Assembly (NCBI GenBank): GCA_947172705.1
Contig: CAMWCA010000033.1
Location: 1-38,685, forward strand
DNA from: an uncultured Lachnospiraceae bacterium
GTDB taxonomy: Bacteria > Bacillota > Clostridia > Lachnospirales > Lachnospiraceae
DNA length: 38,685 nucleotides
Direction: 5' to 3'
How positions within the stretch are numbered: position 1 is the first letter of the stretch; every line of letters begins with the position of its first letter. Below, in pieces: positions 8,042 through 15,870 of the stretch. A program made the position numbers and the translations under genes. The notes beneath the pieces are model-generated. The model worked only from the letters and a program-made list of their open reading frames with translations, searched no databases and had not been told where the DNA came from.

Positions 8042-9574
8042 TCACCTCCCTGTTTTCTCTGCTGCACGATAACACGCCGCCTCCATCAAATGGCTTTTTT
8101 GAATCTTTTCACTGTCCTCCAGATCCGCTATGGTTCTAGCCACACGGATCAGCCTGTGATAGGCGCGCAGGCTCAGATCCAGCTTTTGAAATAATTGCTC
8201 CGCCGCGCCTTTTTCCTCTTTTCCCAAATAGCAGTATTTTCCCAAATCCCCTGGGGCAAGCTCCCCATTAAAGCAATAATCTGTGCCTTGATAACGCTCC
8301 TTCTGCCGTTTTCTTGCCCGCATAACCCTGTCGCTCATTTCTTCGGAACTCATCCCCTTTGACACTCCCTGTATTTCCCCCATCTCCACTCGGGGCATCT
8401 CCACCCACAAATCGATTCGATCCAAAATAGGTCCCGATATATGGCTCATATACTGATGTATTTCATGGGGCGTGCAGCGGCATTTGTTCAGGTCCGGGTA
8501 GTAGCCGCAAGGGCAGGGGTTCATAGCCCCCACCAGCATCACATCCGCCGGGTAAGTGAACGCTCCTCCGCTGCGGGCAATGCGGATCCTGCGCTCCTCC
8601 AAAGGCTGGCGCAAAAGATCCAGCGTCTGCCGTTTGAACTCCGGCAGCTCGTCTAAAAAAAGCACGCCTCTATGGGCAAGGCTGATCAAACCTGGTCTTG
8701 GTATCCTTCCTCCCCCGGCAATCGCCTGGGGAGAAACGGTATGATGGGGACTCAAGAAAGGACGGCGGGTAAGCAGACCGCTGCCTGCAGGCAGACGTCC
8801 TGAAATACTATAAACAGAAGAAATCTCCAGGCTTTCTTCCCCTGTCAGCGGCGGCAGAATCGTAGGGATCCGTCTGGCGATCATGGTTTTCCCTGATCCC
8901 GGCGGTCCCACTAAAAGCATATGGTGAAATCCGGCTGCACAGATCAGCGCCGCCCTTTTTGCCCTTTCCTGACCCACGATCTCAGAAAAGTTTCCTTTCG
9001 GAGTCTCTCTCTCCCGATGCGTTGAAAACACAGCCGGCGGCAAGATACCGTTTCGTTTTTCCTCCGGACAGCTTAGATATTCCATTACCTGCCCCAGGGA
9101 GGCTACCCCCGCCGCTTTTACGCCAGTCACGGCGGCAGCCTCCCCTGCATTTTCCAGAGGCACAAGGCATTTGTGGATTCCCTTTTTGTAAGCGCCTGCC
9201 ACCATGGGCAGAATACCCCGCACTGGTTTGATCTCTCCGCTCAACCCCAATTCTCCCAAGATCAGCAGCCCTTCCGTGCACCCCGACGGCAGCTTCCCCA
9301 TGGAGATCAGCACACCCACCGCAATGGCAAGATCAAATCCAGTCCCCTCCTTTCTCAAATCGGCGGGGGAAAGATTCACGGAGACATGCATAGGGGGCAT
9401 ATGAATGCCTGTGTTTTTCAGGGCGATCCGTACCCGTTCCCCCGACTCCTTCACCTCGCCTCCAAGGCTTCCCGTCATAATAAAGCAGGGCAGACCAGAA
9501 GAAATATCCACCTCCACATGGACCAGATGACTCTCGATCCCCCAAATCGTACTTGCCAGAATGGTACTGAACAA
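8042..9574 (-). CDS. comM: ComM/YifB-family AAA+ ATPase (Mg-chelatase-like)
   Basis: ComM-type proteins are hexameric AAA+ helicases that help branch migration during natural transformation. The 510-residue product has the N-terminal Lon-protease-like fold (VDISSGLPCFIMTG, NLSPADLRKEGTGFDLAIAVG) and then an AAA+ core with Walker A GPPGSGKTMIARR and Walker B GVLFLDELPEF. A Cys cluster follows (NPCPCGYYPD...CRC), and the Mg-chelatase C-terminal domain ends the protein. The start is TTG 9574: an AGGAGG ribosome site is 6 nt upstream and family members begin MFS just as TTG-TTC-AGT does here. It leads the comM-dprA pair. I could not find a convincing promoter in the short space before it; that space holds one copy of the 66-bp repeat. 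Confidence 0.93.
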   Translation of the reverse strand: MFSTILASTIWGIESHLVHVEVDISSGLPCFIMTGSLGGEVKESGERVRIALKNTGIHMPPMHVSVNLSPADLRKEGTGFDLAIAVGVLISMGKLPSGCTEGLLILGELGLSGEIKPVRGILPMVAGAYKKGIHKCLVPLENAGEAAAVTGVKAAGVASLGQVMEYLSCPEEKRNGILPPAVFSTHRERETPKGNFSEIVGQERAKRAALICAAGFHHMLLVGPPGSGKTMIARRIPTILPPLTGEESLEISSVYSISGRLPAGSGLLTRRPFLSPHHTVSPQAIAGGGRIPRPGLISLAHRGVLFLDELPEFKRQTLDLLRQPLEERRIRIARSGGAFTYPADVMLVGAMNPCPCGYYPDLNKCRCTPHEIHQYMSHISGPILDRIDLWVEMPRVEMGEIQGVSKGMSSEEMSDRVMRARKRQKERYQGTDYCFNGELAPGDLGKYCYLGKEEKGAAEQLFQKLDLSLRAYHRLIRVARTIADLEDSEKIQKSHLMEAACYRAAEKTGR

Positions 9575-9641
9575 AAAATGCCTCCTTCCTGATCATCAAT
9601 TAACTGGAAAAATAAGAATTTGAACTACAACAGAAACAAAG

Positions 9642-9671
9642 AAAAATAGACATACCTTTTCAGATATGTCT
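9642..9671 (-). terminator. Rho-independent-like terminator after rloB
   Basis: Within repeat copy 1, the minus strand reads AGACATATCT, GAAA, AGGTATGTCT and then ATTTTTC. This is a 10-bp stem with one T-G wobble, a GNRA-type GAAA loop and a T run. It would end the ATPase-rloB message before comM. Confidence 0.6.
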
Positions 9672-9707
9672 ACTGTACCGAAAACAGAATCATAAATCAA
9701 TTAAAAT
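9642..9707. repeat. 66-bp direct repeat, copy 1 (downstream side of ATPase/RloB cassette)
   Basis: This copy matches 11767-11832 at 64 of 66 positions in the same orientation. The two differences are T/C at 9657 and A/G in the TCAATT/TCAGTT end. It starts 22 nt past the rloB stop codon. Similarity ends abruptly at both edges. Together with copy 2 it brackets a 2,125-bp repeat unit carrying the ATPase and RloB genes. Confidence 0.9.
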
Positions 9708-9728
9708 TCTATAAAAAATTCATAACAA

Positions 9729-10340
9729 TTAAAGATATTTCTTCAATTTTTCAACCGATCCATACACTCTTGTAGCGGGACATCTCTTTGATGGCGGCTC
9801 ATCATTATATGACTCGTATTGCCGCCTTGCTCTTTGAATTGCGATATCTGTCTTATCTTTAAACAAATCATACAAATTTTTAAGCGTCTTTTCATAACCA
9901 CATTTTTGCTTTAGAATCTGTTGATACTGCTCACGTCCGTTATTTACAGCCAATTCCTGAAAGTGTAAAACAAACCATAATTCAATGCACTCATTTGACC
10001 ATGCTACTCTATATTGTCTGTTTTCTTTTCTCTTTTCCGCACTATATTGCGTATTATCAAAATTGTCTAAAGGAAAATCGTCTTTATCATACATCAACCA
10101 GACAACTTCTGCCTGAGGAAAATCTCTTTCAACCTGCGTGTGGGCAAATCTTAACAATCCCTTGGTGTTTCTGCCCGTACCTCTCACAAAAACTCTTGGG
10201 CCAGAAGAAAACTCATAGTATTTTGAATTAATAGCATCTGCAAAGCCCTTAATATATTTGGGTTCTGTCTTTGTACCTTCACTGACAATATACATATATG
10301 GCGGCAGATCATCAAGTAATTCCTTTTCTTTCTTATACAT
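9729..10340 (-). CDS. RloB-family protein (AbiLii-like), likely TOPRIM-type effector of an abortive-infection pair
   Basis: RloB proteins pair with an AAA ATPase in defence loci (RloA/RloB, the lactococcal AbiL system). The 203-residue product has the family layout: SEGTKTEPKYI at residues 20-30 (E21, E26), YDKDDF at 84-89 (D85, D87, D88), and SNECIELWFVLHF at 115-127. An acidic Glu followed by DxD is the arrangement of a TOPRIM-type metal site, so a nuclease role is reasonable, but this is inference from pattern. The start is ATG 10340; the nearest ribosome-like site (AGGAAAAG) is about 15 nt away, and an in-frame stop just upstream rules out a longer form. It lies 52 nt after the ATPase gene and before a terminator. 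Base composition is clearly AT-richer than comM or hemW. Confidence 0.85.
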   Translation of the reverse strand: MYKKEKELLDDLPPYMYIVSEGTKTEPKYIKGFADAINSKYYEFSSGPRVFVRGTGRNTKGLLRFAHTQVERDFPQAEVVWLMYDKDDFPLDNFDNTQYSAEKRKENRQYRVAWSNECIELWFVLHFQELAVNNGREQYQQILKQKCGYEKTLKNLYDLFKDKTDIAIQRARRQYESYNDEPPSKRCPATRVYGSVEKLKKYL

Positions 10341-10392
10341 TTTGGCATTAATCTTTTCCTGATTTTTCTTTTAATCGCTCACTTTCAATGGC

Positions 10393-11643
10393 TTAAGACT
10401 CATTTTCAGCCTCCCAATTTAAGATTTTTCTAATATATGGATCGGCTCCATAACGTCCCTCCAAATACTGTTTTCCATATGCCTCATCGTTTCTGGGGAT
10501 TTGCCCATTCTCTTTTTTAAACGATACCAGGGAATAGAGCTTTGACGCATTTTGAGGATTTAATGCGCAAAACCAAATTTCATCTCTTCGATAAACTTCA
10601 GGGGACATTGTAGTTATATCATGAGATGTAAGCAAAAGCTGAGCTCCCTTTCTGTTACTTTTGGGATCTGTAAACAATTCGATAATATATTTTAATAATT
10701 TGGGATGTAATTTTGCATCTAATTCATCAGCTATCAATAAATTCCCATTTTTTAGACAATCCATAATTTTAGCTAAACAACTAAACAATTTTCTGGTGCC
10801 GCTTGATTCTTCTTCATAGGGTATTTCATAAACTATGCCATTTTCTAATATATGTTTAACATATATACATATTATTTTCCCATCCAAGTCCTTTTCTTCC
10901 CGTATATCGCAGATATTAATATCCATTTTCTGCATCATTTCAAACATTTTCATCCTTTCTCTTTTTGTCTTCGGAAGAAAGATTTTTCTCTCCTTTTGAG
11001 GATCATCATAATCCAGAAAATTCATATCTACAAACCAAGACATAACTTCATCCACCGGTTCAATATCATAATTAATAGCTACATGGACAAGAAGCGGCAT
11101 GGAACTTTTAATTTTTTCAACAGGAATGTCTTCTAAATCTTCTCCTAACACACACTCGTTGGCTGATCGTTCAAATATAATATCAGTATCTTTTTCACCT
11201 AATATTAATCGATAAAGATTTTCTTCTATGATTTGATTGTGCATATGAGAAAATTGGTATTTATACTGCTTCCCTTTTGTTCTGAACAAAATATCGAAAC
11301 TTATGGGCATATCCTTACATTTAGGATCAAACATATGATACTTTTCTCTGATCTCCGCCCCTGAATATCTTTTGATTATAGATTCAAATTCTGTATCATT
11401 CTGCATTTGAGACATAATAAATGGGCGCAACAACAACGTACTCAAATACCTCAGTGCTTCCAAAACAGTAGATTTTCCTCCTCCATTAGGTCCATAAATC
11501 ACAAGCACTGGCAAAAATCTTTCACCATCCAGTTTATCATTTATAACACTCTTTTCATGATCCTTAATGGATTCTGCAGTAAAATCAAGAAAAGCTTCTT
11601 TTTTAAATGACTTATAATTAGAAAATGAAAATTGACTTAACAT
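10393..11643 (-). CDS. AAA ATPase of RloA/AbiLi type (ABC-like head domain), defence partner of RloB
   Basis: This 416-residue protein is an ABC/SMC-type head ATPase without long coiled coils. It has Walker A at 51-59 (GPNGGGKST), a signature-like EESSGTRKLF near 278-287, Walker B LLIADELD at 302-309, and a switch His in LLLTSHD near 336-342. The first strand (FSFSNYKSF) is typical of the AAA_15/AAA_21 families found in defence pairs. The expected role, by family, is to sense infection and hold or trigger its RloB partner; this is known from AbiL-like and related ATPase-TOPRIM systems and not shown here. The start is ATG 11643 with a GAGGAG ribosome site. It has its own promoter and is AT-rich, which fits horizontal acquisition. 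There is no frameshift and no missing motif. Confidence 0.88.
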   Translation of the reverse strand: MLSQFSFSNYKSFKKEAFLDFTAESIKDHEKSVINDKLDGERFLPVLVIYGPNGGGKSTVLEALRYLSTLLLRPFIMSQMQNDTEFESIIKRYSGAEIREKYHMFDPKCKDMPISFDILFRTKGKQYKYQFSHMHNQIIEENLYRLILGEKDTDIIFERSANECVLGEDLEDIPVEKIKSSMPLLVHVAINYDIEPVDEVMSWFVDMNFLDYDDPQKERKIFLPKTKRERMKMFEMMQKMDINICDIREEKDLDGKIICIYVKHILENGIVYEIPYEEESSGTRKLFSCLAKIMDCLKNGNLLIADELDAKLHPKLLKYIIELFTDPKSNRKGAQLLLTSHDITTMSPEVYRRDEIWFCALNPQNASKLYSLVSFKKENGQIPRNDEAYGKQYLEGRYGADPYIRKILNWEAENES

Positions 11644-11696
11644 GTATCTTCTCCTCGAAATCGTGTTTTTTTCTCATATTGATTATCAGTATAACT

Positions 11697-11725
11697 ATTT
11701 TACCAAATATATATTCTCATTTCAA
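11697..11725 (-). promoter_or_regulatory. SigA-like promoter of the ATPase-rloB operon
   Basis: TTGAAA (11720-11725) and TAAAAT (11697-11702) on the minus strand have a 17-bp spacer, about 54 nt before the ATPase ATG. The cassette therefore carries its own promoter between its repeat and its first gene. Confidence 0.6.
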
Positions 11726-11766
11726 TATATATTCGAGATTTTTCCTCACGTCAGAAGCAACAACAA

Positions 11767-11796
11767 AAAAATAGACATACCCTTTCAGATATGTCT
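11767..11796 (-). terminator. Rho-independent-like terminator after the 32-residue ORF
   Basis: This is the same hairpin as in copy 1 (AGACATATCT, GAAA, GGGTATGTCT), with two T-G wobble pairs and followed by ATTTTTTTG on the minus strand. It would isolate the ATPase operon from upstream transcription. Confidence 0.55.
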
Positions 11797-11832
11797 ACTG
11801 TACCGAAAACAGAATCATAAATCAGTTAAAAT
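11767..11832. repeat. 66-bp direct repeat, copy 2 (upstream side of ATPase/RloB cassette)
   Basis: Partner of 9642-9707, with 64 of 66 identical positions. It lies 14 nt after the stop codon of the 32-residue ORF at 11847-11945, so here too the repeat directly follows a minus-strand gene. Confidence 0.9.
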
Positions 11833-11846
11833 ATGTAACCTTCCCC

Positions 11847-11945
11847 TCAGATTGCAAATCCTTCCCGATAGTTTATTATAGTTTTATTATTCTCTGATAT
11901 TAATTTCTCAAAACTCTTAATCCCTATTCCTACGGTTCTTGCCAT
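11847..11945 (-). pseudogene. 32-residue ORF, probable relic of an AAA-ATPase-like/DUF1703 gene
   Basis: ATG 11945 has a GGAGG ribosome site 10 nt upstream. The product begins MARTVGIGIKSFEKLISENN, which resembles the N-terminus of the AAA-ATPase-like (DUF1703) proteins that occur in many copies in gut Clostridia. In those the next residues are the YIDKT strand and Walker A; here the sequence goes instead to KTIINYREGFAI and a TGA. A strong promoter (12013-12041) and a hairpin terminator (11767-11796) frame it, so it is a complete transcription unit around a very short ORF. I read it as an internally deleted gene that kept both ends. A genuine small protein cannot be excluded. The family match is from memory and covers only about 20 residues. 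Confidence 0.45.
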
Positions 11946-12012
11946 AGTAATATATCCTCCACCTTATCCCGGGCAAAACTGAAGTATAAACCTCATTCCA
12001 ACATATAATCTT

Positions 12013-12041
12013 ATTATACATGCTTCTCATATAACCTACAA
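12013..12041 (-). promoter_or_regulatory. SigA-like promoter of the 32-residue ORF
   Basis: TTGTAG (12036-12041), a 17-bp spacer and a perfect TATAAT (12013-12018) lie on the minus strand, 68 nt before the ORF's ATG. The 448-bp space between sigK and the ATPase gene holds this promoter, the 32-residue ORF, repeat copy 2 and the ATPase promoter. Confidence 0.6.
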
Positions 12042-12091
12042 GAAAACTACATGAAATTTCGTGGTATTACCCTCTTCATATCATCCGCCGC

Positions 12092-12727
12092 TTACCCCTG
12101 CTCAAACCTCTCCCGCAGCTTTCCCAACGCCTTTTTCTCAATGCGCGATACATAGCTTCTGGAAATATGAAGCTGTTCCCCAATCTCCCGCTGAGTCACT
12201 TCCTTCCCCGTCAAAAGCCCATAGCGCAGATAAATGATCTCCCTCTCTCTGTCCGTAAGCACTTCATCCAATAATTTCACCAGTTTTTTGGTATTTTCAT
12301 ACAATTCCATCTGCTCCGTAATGTCTTCCTGCTCATGCTCTATAATGTCCAACAGATTGATCTCATTTCCTTCCTTGTCTGTACCGATGGGTTCAAACAG
12401 GGACACTTCGCCTCTGCTCTTCTTTTTGCTTCGAAGGAGCATCAACAGTTCATTGTCTATGCACCTGGAAGCGTACGTACTTAACTTTCCTTTTCCTGCA
12501 TCAAAAGAGGAGATTGCCTTAATTAAGCCTATGGTTCCAATGGAGATCAGATCCTCCATGTCCTCATCCACATTCTGGTATTTCTTGGCTATATGCGCTA
12601 CCAGACGCAGATTCCTCTCGATCAAAATCTCTCTTGCTCTGGCAGCTTCTTCACCATCTCCCTGCTGTAATGCCTGTATATAATGGGCCTCCTCCGCTGC
12701 TGTTAAAGGTTTTTGAAAGGTTTTCAA
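12092..12727 (-). CDS. sigK: Sporulation sigma factor SigK (uninterrupted, no pro-sequence)
   Basis: SigK directs late mother-cell genes for spore coat and lysis. The 211-residue product begins KTFQKPLTAAEEAHYIQ. Region 2 includes RNLRLVAHIAKKYQN and DLISIGTIGLIKAISSFD; region 4 ends with LTDREREIIYLRYGL and the helix-turn-helix QREIGEQLHISRSYVSRIEKKAL. The start is TTG 12727 after a G-rich site, and the frame is closed by a TGA shortly upstream. There is thus no room for the hydrophobic pro-sequence that Bacillus pro-SigK has. The frame is continuous, so no skin element splits it here. A possible SigE-like -10 (CATAGAAT on the minus strand, 12754-12761) lies 27 nt upstream, but I see no good -35. 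hemW is upstream on the same strand. Confidence 0.9.
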   Translation of the reverse strand: MKTFQKPLTAAEEAHYIQALQQGDGEEAARAREILIERNLRLVAHIAKKYQNVDEDMEDLISIGTIGLIKAISSFDAGKGKLSTYASRCIDNELLMLLRSKKKSRGEVSLFEPIGTDKEGNEINLLDIIEHEQEDITEQMELYENTKKLVKLLDEVLTDREREIIYLRYGLLTGKEVTQREIGEQLHISRSYVSRIEKKALGKLRERFEQG

Positions 12728-12798
12728 AGAGCGCCCCCGAAGTCATTTTTAATATTCTATGACCGCAAAAGCGCTGTAGTGCCTTTCCAAGAAAGGAT

Positions 12799-13977
12799 TT
12801 ATAGAAAAATGAATTCGGACATCACCATGTTGCTTACATCCATGCCAAAAGCCGTAAGGCGGATTCTTTCCTCGCCGGTATCCGGGTCCGTCCCCCTTAC
12901 CAGAAGCCCTTTCCTCACAAAATCCTCCACCACCCCCGGATACATCTGCTCTATGGAAACATCAAAAAGCCTCTGAAACTCCTTCGTACTCACTCCTTTT
13001 GTCATACGCAGTCCCAAAAACATAAATTCTTCCATCTGCTCTTTCCGGGATAAAATCTGCCCTTCTCCTTTTACGCGCTTTTCCCTTTCGCCTTTTAAAT
13101 AGCGGGCAAGGTATGCCTCCAGGGAAGAAGTGTTCTGAAACCTGACATTTTCCACCATGGAAGCGGCGCCAATGCCAAAACCTGCATAATTTCCTCTGGT
13201 CCAATAGATTTGATTATGCACACAGGCATATCCCGGTCTGGCATAATTGGAAATCTCATATTGTCGATATCCCTGATCAGATAAAATTTCACTGGTTATT
13301 TTATTCATTTCCCTTTCTGTCTCTTCATCCGGCAGTATGGGCCTATTCTCATAGAAAGGGGTTCCCTCCTCCAGAATCAGACTGTATGCGGAAATGTGCG
13401 TGGGCGGCGGCTCCAAGGAAACCACCTTTTTCAACGTTCCTGCATAGCTCTCCTTAGTCTGCCCCGGAATGCCGAACATCAAATCTATATTTATATTATT
13501 AAATCCTGATTTAATAGCATGACGATAGGTGCGAAAGAAATCCTCCCCGGTGTGAATTCTTCCCAACGCCTTCAATTCCTCATCCCATACAGACTGCAGC
13601 CCAATGCTCAGTCTGTTGACCCCTGCCTTGCGCCAGCAGTCCAACTTTTCCGGGGACGCCGTACCTGGATTGACCTCCATGGAAATCTCGCAGTCTGCTC
13701 CCATCCTATAGTGATCGTATACCGTCTGTAGAATCCTTTTCACACTTTCACCGGAAAGCAGGGAGGGAGTGCCTCCCCCCAAAAAGACAGACTTTACCGT
13801 ATACGATTTATAAGAAACACTTTCTTCCAGAATCTCCCGGGTCAGCGCCTCCACATAGTGCTCCATCTCCTGCAAAGAGCCCGGTGCAGACAAAAAATCA
13901 CAGTATAGGCATTTCCGCACACAAAAGGGAATATGAAGGTAAATCCCAAGCTCCCCTGAGGGTTCCTTTTCCTTCAT
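12799..13977 (-). CDS. hemW: Radical SAM heme chaperone HemW (HemN-like)
   Basis: HemW is a radical-SAM protein that binds and transfers heme; it was long annotated as oxygen-independent coproporphyrinogen oxidase. The 392-residue product has the 4Fe-4S motif CxxxCxxC (C19, C23, C26 in PFCVRKCLYCDF), then GGGTPS, the EVNPGT block and RLSIGLQS. The form CxxxCxxCxF and the short N-terminus fit HemW rather than true HemN. It starts 9 nt after the lepA stop with a GGAGGAAG ribosome site, the lepA-hemW order seen across Firmicutes. A small hairpin (12784-12798, six G-rich pairs with a 3-nt loop) follows its stop but lacks a T run. Confidence 0.94.
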   Translation of the reverse strand: MKEKEPSGELGIYLHIPFCVRKCLYCDFLSAPGSLQEMEHYVEALTREILEESVSYKSYTVKSVFLGGGTPSLLSGESVKRILQTVYDHYRMGADCEISMEVNPGTASPEKLDCWRKAGVNRLSIGLQSVWDEELKALGRIHTGEDFFRTYRHAIKSGFNNINIDLMFGIPGQTKESYAGTLKKVVSLEPPPTHISAYSLILEEGTPFYENRPILPDEETEREMNKITSEILSDQGYRQYEISNYARPGYACVHNQIYWTRGNYAGFGIGAASMVENVRFQNTSSLEAYLARYLKGEREKRVKGEGQILSRKEQMEEFMFLGLRMTKGVSTKEFQRLFDVSIEQMYPGVVEDFVRKGLLVRGTDPDTGEERIRLTAFGMDVSNMVMSEFIFL

Positions 13978-13986
13978 ACTTCCTCC

Positions 13987-15801
13987 TTACTTATCGTCCA
14001 GCTTAAGCACGCTCATAAATGCCTTTTGAGGAATTTCCACATTGCCGATCTGGCGCATCCGCTTCTTTCCTTCCTTCTGCTTTTCCAACAACTTTTTCTT
14101 GCGGGTAATGTCGCCGCCGTAACACTTGGCAAGAACGTCCTTGCGCATTGCCTTAACTGTTTCTCTTGCTATGATCTTTCCTCCTACTGCCGCCTGGATG
14201 GGAATTTCAAATAAATGCCTGGGGATCTCCTCTTTCAACTTTTCGCACATTTTTCTTCCCCGCTCGTAAGCGCTGTCCCTGTGAACGATAAAGGAGAGTG
14301 CATCCACTTCCTCTTTATTTACCAGAATATCCAGCTTCACCAGTTCTGACTGCTCGTACCCTTTTAATTCATAATCAAAGGATGCATAGCCCCTGGAACG
14401 GGATTTTAAAGCATCAAAGAAATCATAGATGATTTCATTTAAGGGAAGCTCATATTTCAGCAGCGCCCGGGTCTCTTCCATATATTCCATGCCAAGATAC
14501 TTTCCTCTTCTCTCCTGGCAAAGCTCCATAATGGAGCCGATAAATTCTGTGGTAACCATGATTTCCGCCGAAACCACCGGTTCCTCCATAAATTCAATTT
14601 CCGAAGGGTCCGGAAGATTGGATGGGTTGGTCAGTTCTATCACTTCCCCTCCCATTCTGTGCACCTTGTAAATCACCCCCGGCGCAGTGGTCACCAGATC
14701 CAAATTGTACTCTCTCTCCAGCCGTTCCTGAATGATCTCCAAATGAAGAAGCCCCAAAAATCCGCACCTGAACCCAAAGCCCAGGGCAATGGAGGTTTCC
14801 GGCTCGTAACGCAGGGAAGCGTCATTTAACTGCAGCTTCTCAAGGGCATCCCGAAGATCCGGATATTTGGCGCCGTCCGCAGGATATACCCCGCAGTACA
14901 CCATGGAATTCACTTTTTTGTAGCCCGGAAGGGGTTCTTTGCAGGGATTGTCCACATCTGTAATGGTATCTCCCACCGCCGTATCCTTCACATTTTTAAT
15001 AGAAGCGGTGATATAGCCTACCATCCCTGCCGAAAGCTCGCTGCAGGGAATAAACTGCCCCGCCCCAAAATAGCCCACTTCAACCACTTCAGCGGTTGCC
15101 CCGGTTGCCATCATACGGATGTTTGTCCCCTTGGACACCTTTCCTTCCATGAGACGGCAGAAAACGATCACACCCTTGTAAGAATCATAAAGGGAATCAA
15201 AAATCAGCGCCTGCAGCGGATTGTCAGGGCTCCCTCCCGGCGCAGGGATTCTTTGAATAACAGCCTCTAATACCTCATCGATGCCAATGCCGTTTTTGGC
15301 GGAGATCAGCGGCGCATCCTGTGCCTCAATCCCGATCACATCCTCGATCTCATTCTTCACCCGCTCCGGTTCCGCGCTGGGCAGGTCGATCTTATTGATT
15401 ACCGGAAATACCTCCAGGTCATGATCCAGGGCAAGATAAACATTGGCAAGGGTCTGCGCCTCAATGCCCTGGGCGGCATCCACCACCAAAATAGCGCCGT
15501 CACAGGCCGCAAGACTTCTGCTGACCTCGTAGTTAAAGTCCACATGCCCCGGCGTGTCGATGAGATTCAGCACATATTCCTCCCCGTCCTTTGCCTTATA
15601 AACCGTGCGGACCGTCTGCGCTTTAATGGTAATGCCCCTCTCCCGCTCAAGTTCCATGTTATCCAAAACCTGCGCCTGCATTTCCCTGCTGGTCAAAAGT
15701 CCCGTTTTCTCTATAATTCTATCCGCAAGGGTTGATTTACCGTGATCAATATGCGCCACTATACAGAAATTTCGAATTCTGCTCTGTTCTATATTTTCCA
15801 T
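13987..15801 (-). CDS. lepA: Elongation factor 4 (LepA), back-translocating GTPase
   Basis: EF4/LepA is a ribosome-binding GTPase related to EF-G that acts on stalled or mis-translocated ribosomes. The 604-residue product is full length. G1 is [14 protein letters not shown], the switch region is [14 protein letters not shown]3 is DTPGHVDF and G4 is NKIDLP. The LepA-specific C-terminal domain contains [38 protein letters not shown] and [17 protein letters not shown]. It starts at ATG 15801 with CAGGAGG upstream. A promoter is embedded at the end of spoIIP, allowing vegetative expression of lepA-hemW independently of the sporulation genes. Confidence 0.97.
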   Translation of the reverse strand: MENIEQSRIRNFCIVAHIDHGKSTLADRIIEKTGLLTSREMQAQVLDNMELERERGITIKAQTVRTVYKAKDGEEYVLNLIDTPGHVDFNYEVSRSLAACDGAILVVDAAQGIEAQTLANVYLALDHDLEVFPVINKIDLPSAEPERVKNEIEDVIGIEAQDAPLISAKNGIGIDEVLEAVIQRIPAPGGSPDNPLQALIFDSLYDSYKGVIVFCRLMEGKVSKGTNIRMMATGATAEVVEVGYFGAGQFIPCSELSAGMVGYITASIKNVKDTAVGDTITDVDNPCKEPLPGYKKVNSMVYCGVYPADGAKYPDLRDALEKLQLNDASLRYEPETSIALGFGFRCGFLGLLHLEIIQERLEREYNLDLVTTAPGVIYKVHRMGGEVIELTNPSNLPDPSEIEFMEEPVVSAEIMVTTEFIGSIMELCQERRGKYLGMEYMEETRALLKYELPLNEIIYDFFDALKSRSRGYASFDYELKGYEQSELVKLDILVNKEEVDALSFIVHRDSAYERGRKMCEKLKEEIPRHLFEIPIQAAVGGKIIARETVKAMRKDVLAKCYGGDITRKKKLLEKQKEGKKRMRQIGNVEIPQKAFMSVLKLDDK

Positions 15802-15841
15802 AGGTACCTCCTGGTTTTCTCCCCGTCTGTTTTTCTGGTTC

Positions 15842-15870
15842 AGTATATCATATCCCGTCTTTCAACACAA
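15842..15870 (-). promoter_or_regulatory. SigA-like promoter of lepA, at the 3' end of spoIIP
   Basis: TTGTGT (15865-15870) lies inside spoIIP. After a 17-bp spacer it is followed by TATACT (15842-15847), directly past the spoIIP stop and about 41 nt before the lepA ATG. Confidence 0.5.

Noticed and set aside
9642..11832. Insertion sequence or integrative element around the RloB cassette
   Set aside because: No transposase, integrase or terminal inverted repeats are visible; only the direct repeats are supported.
12754..12761. SigE promoter for sigK
   Set aside because: The -10-like CATAGAAT is good but the -35 region lacks the ATA core, so I mention it only as a possibility.
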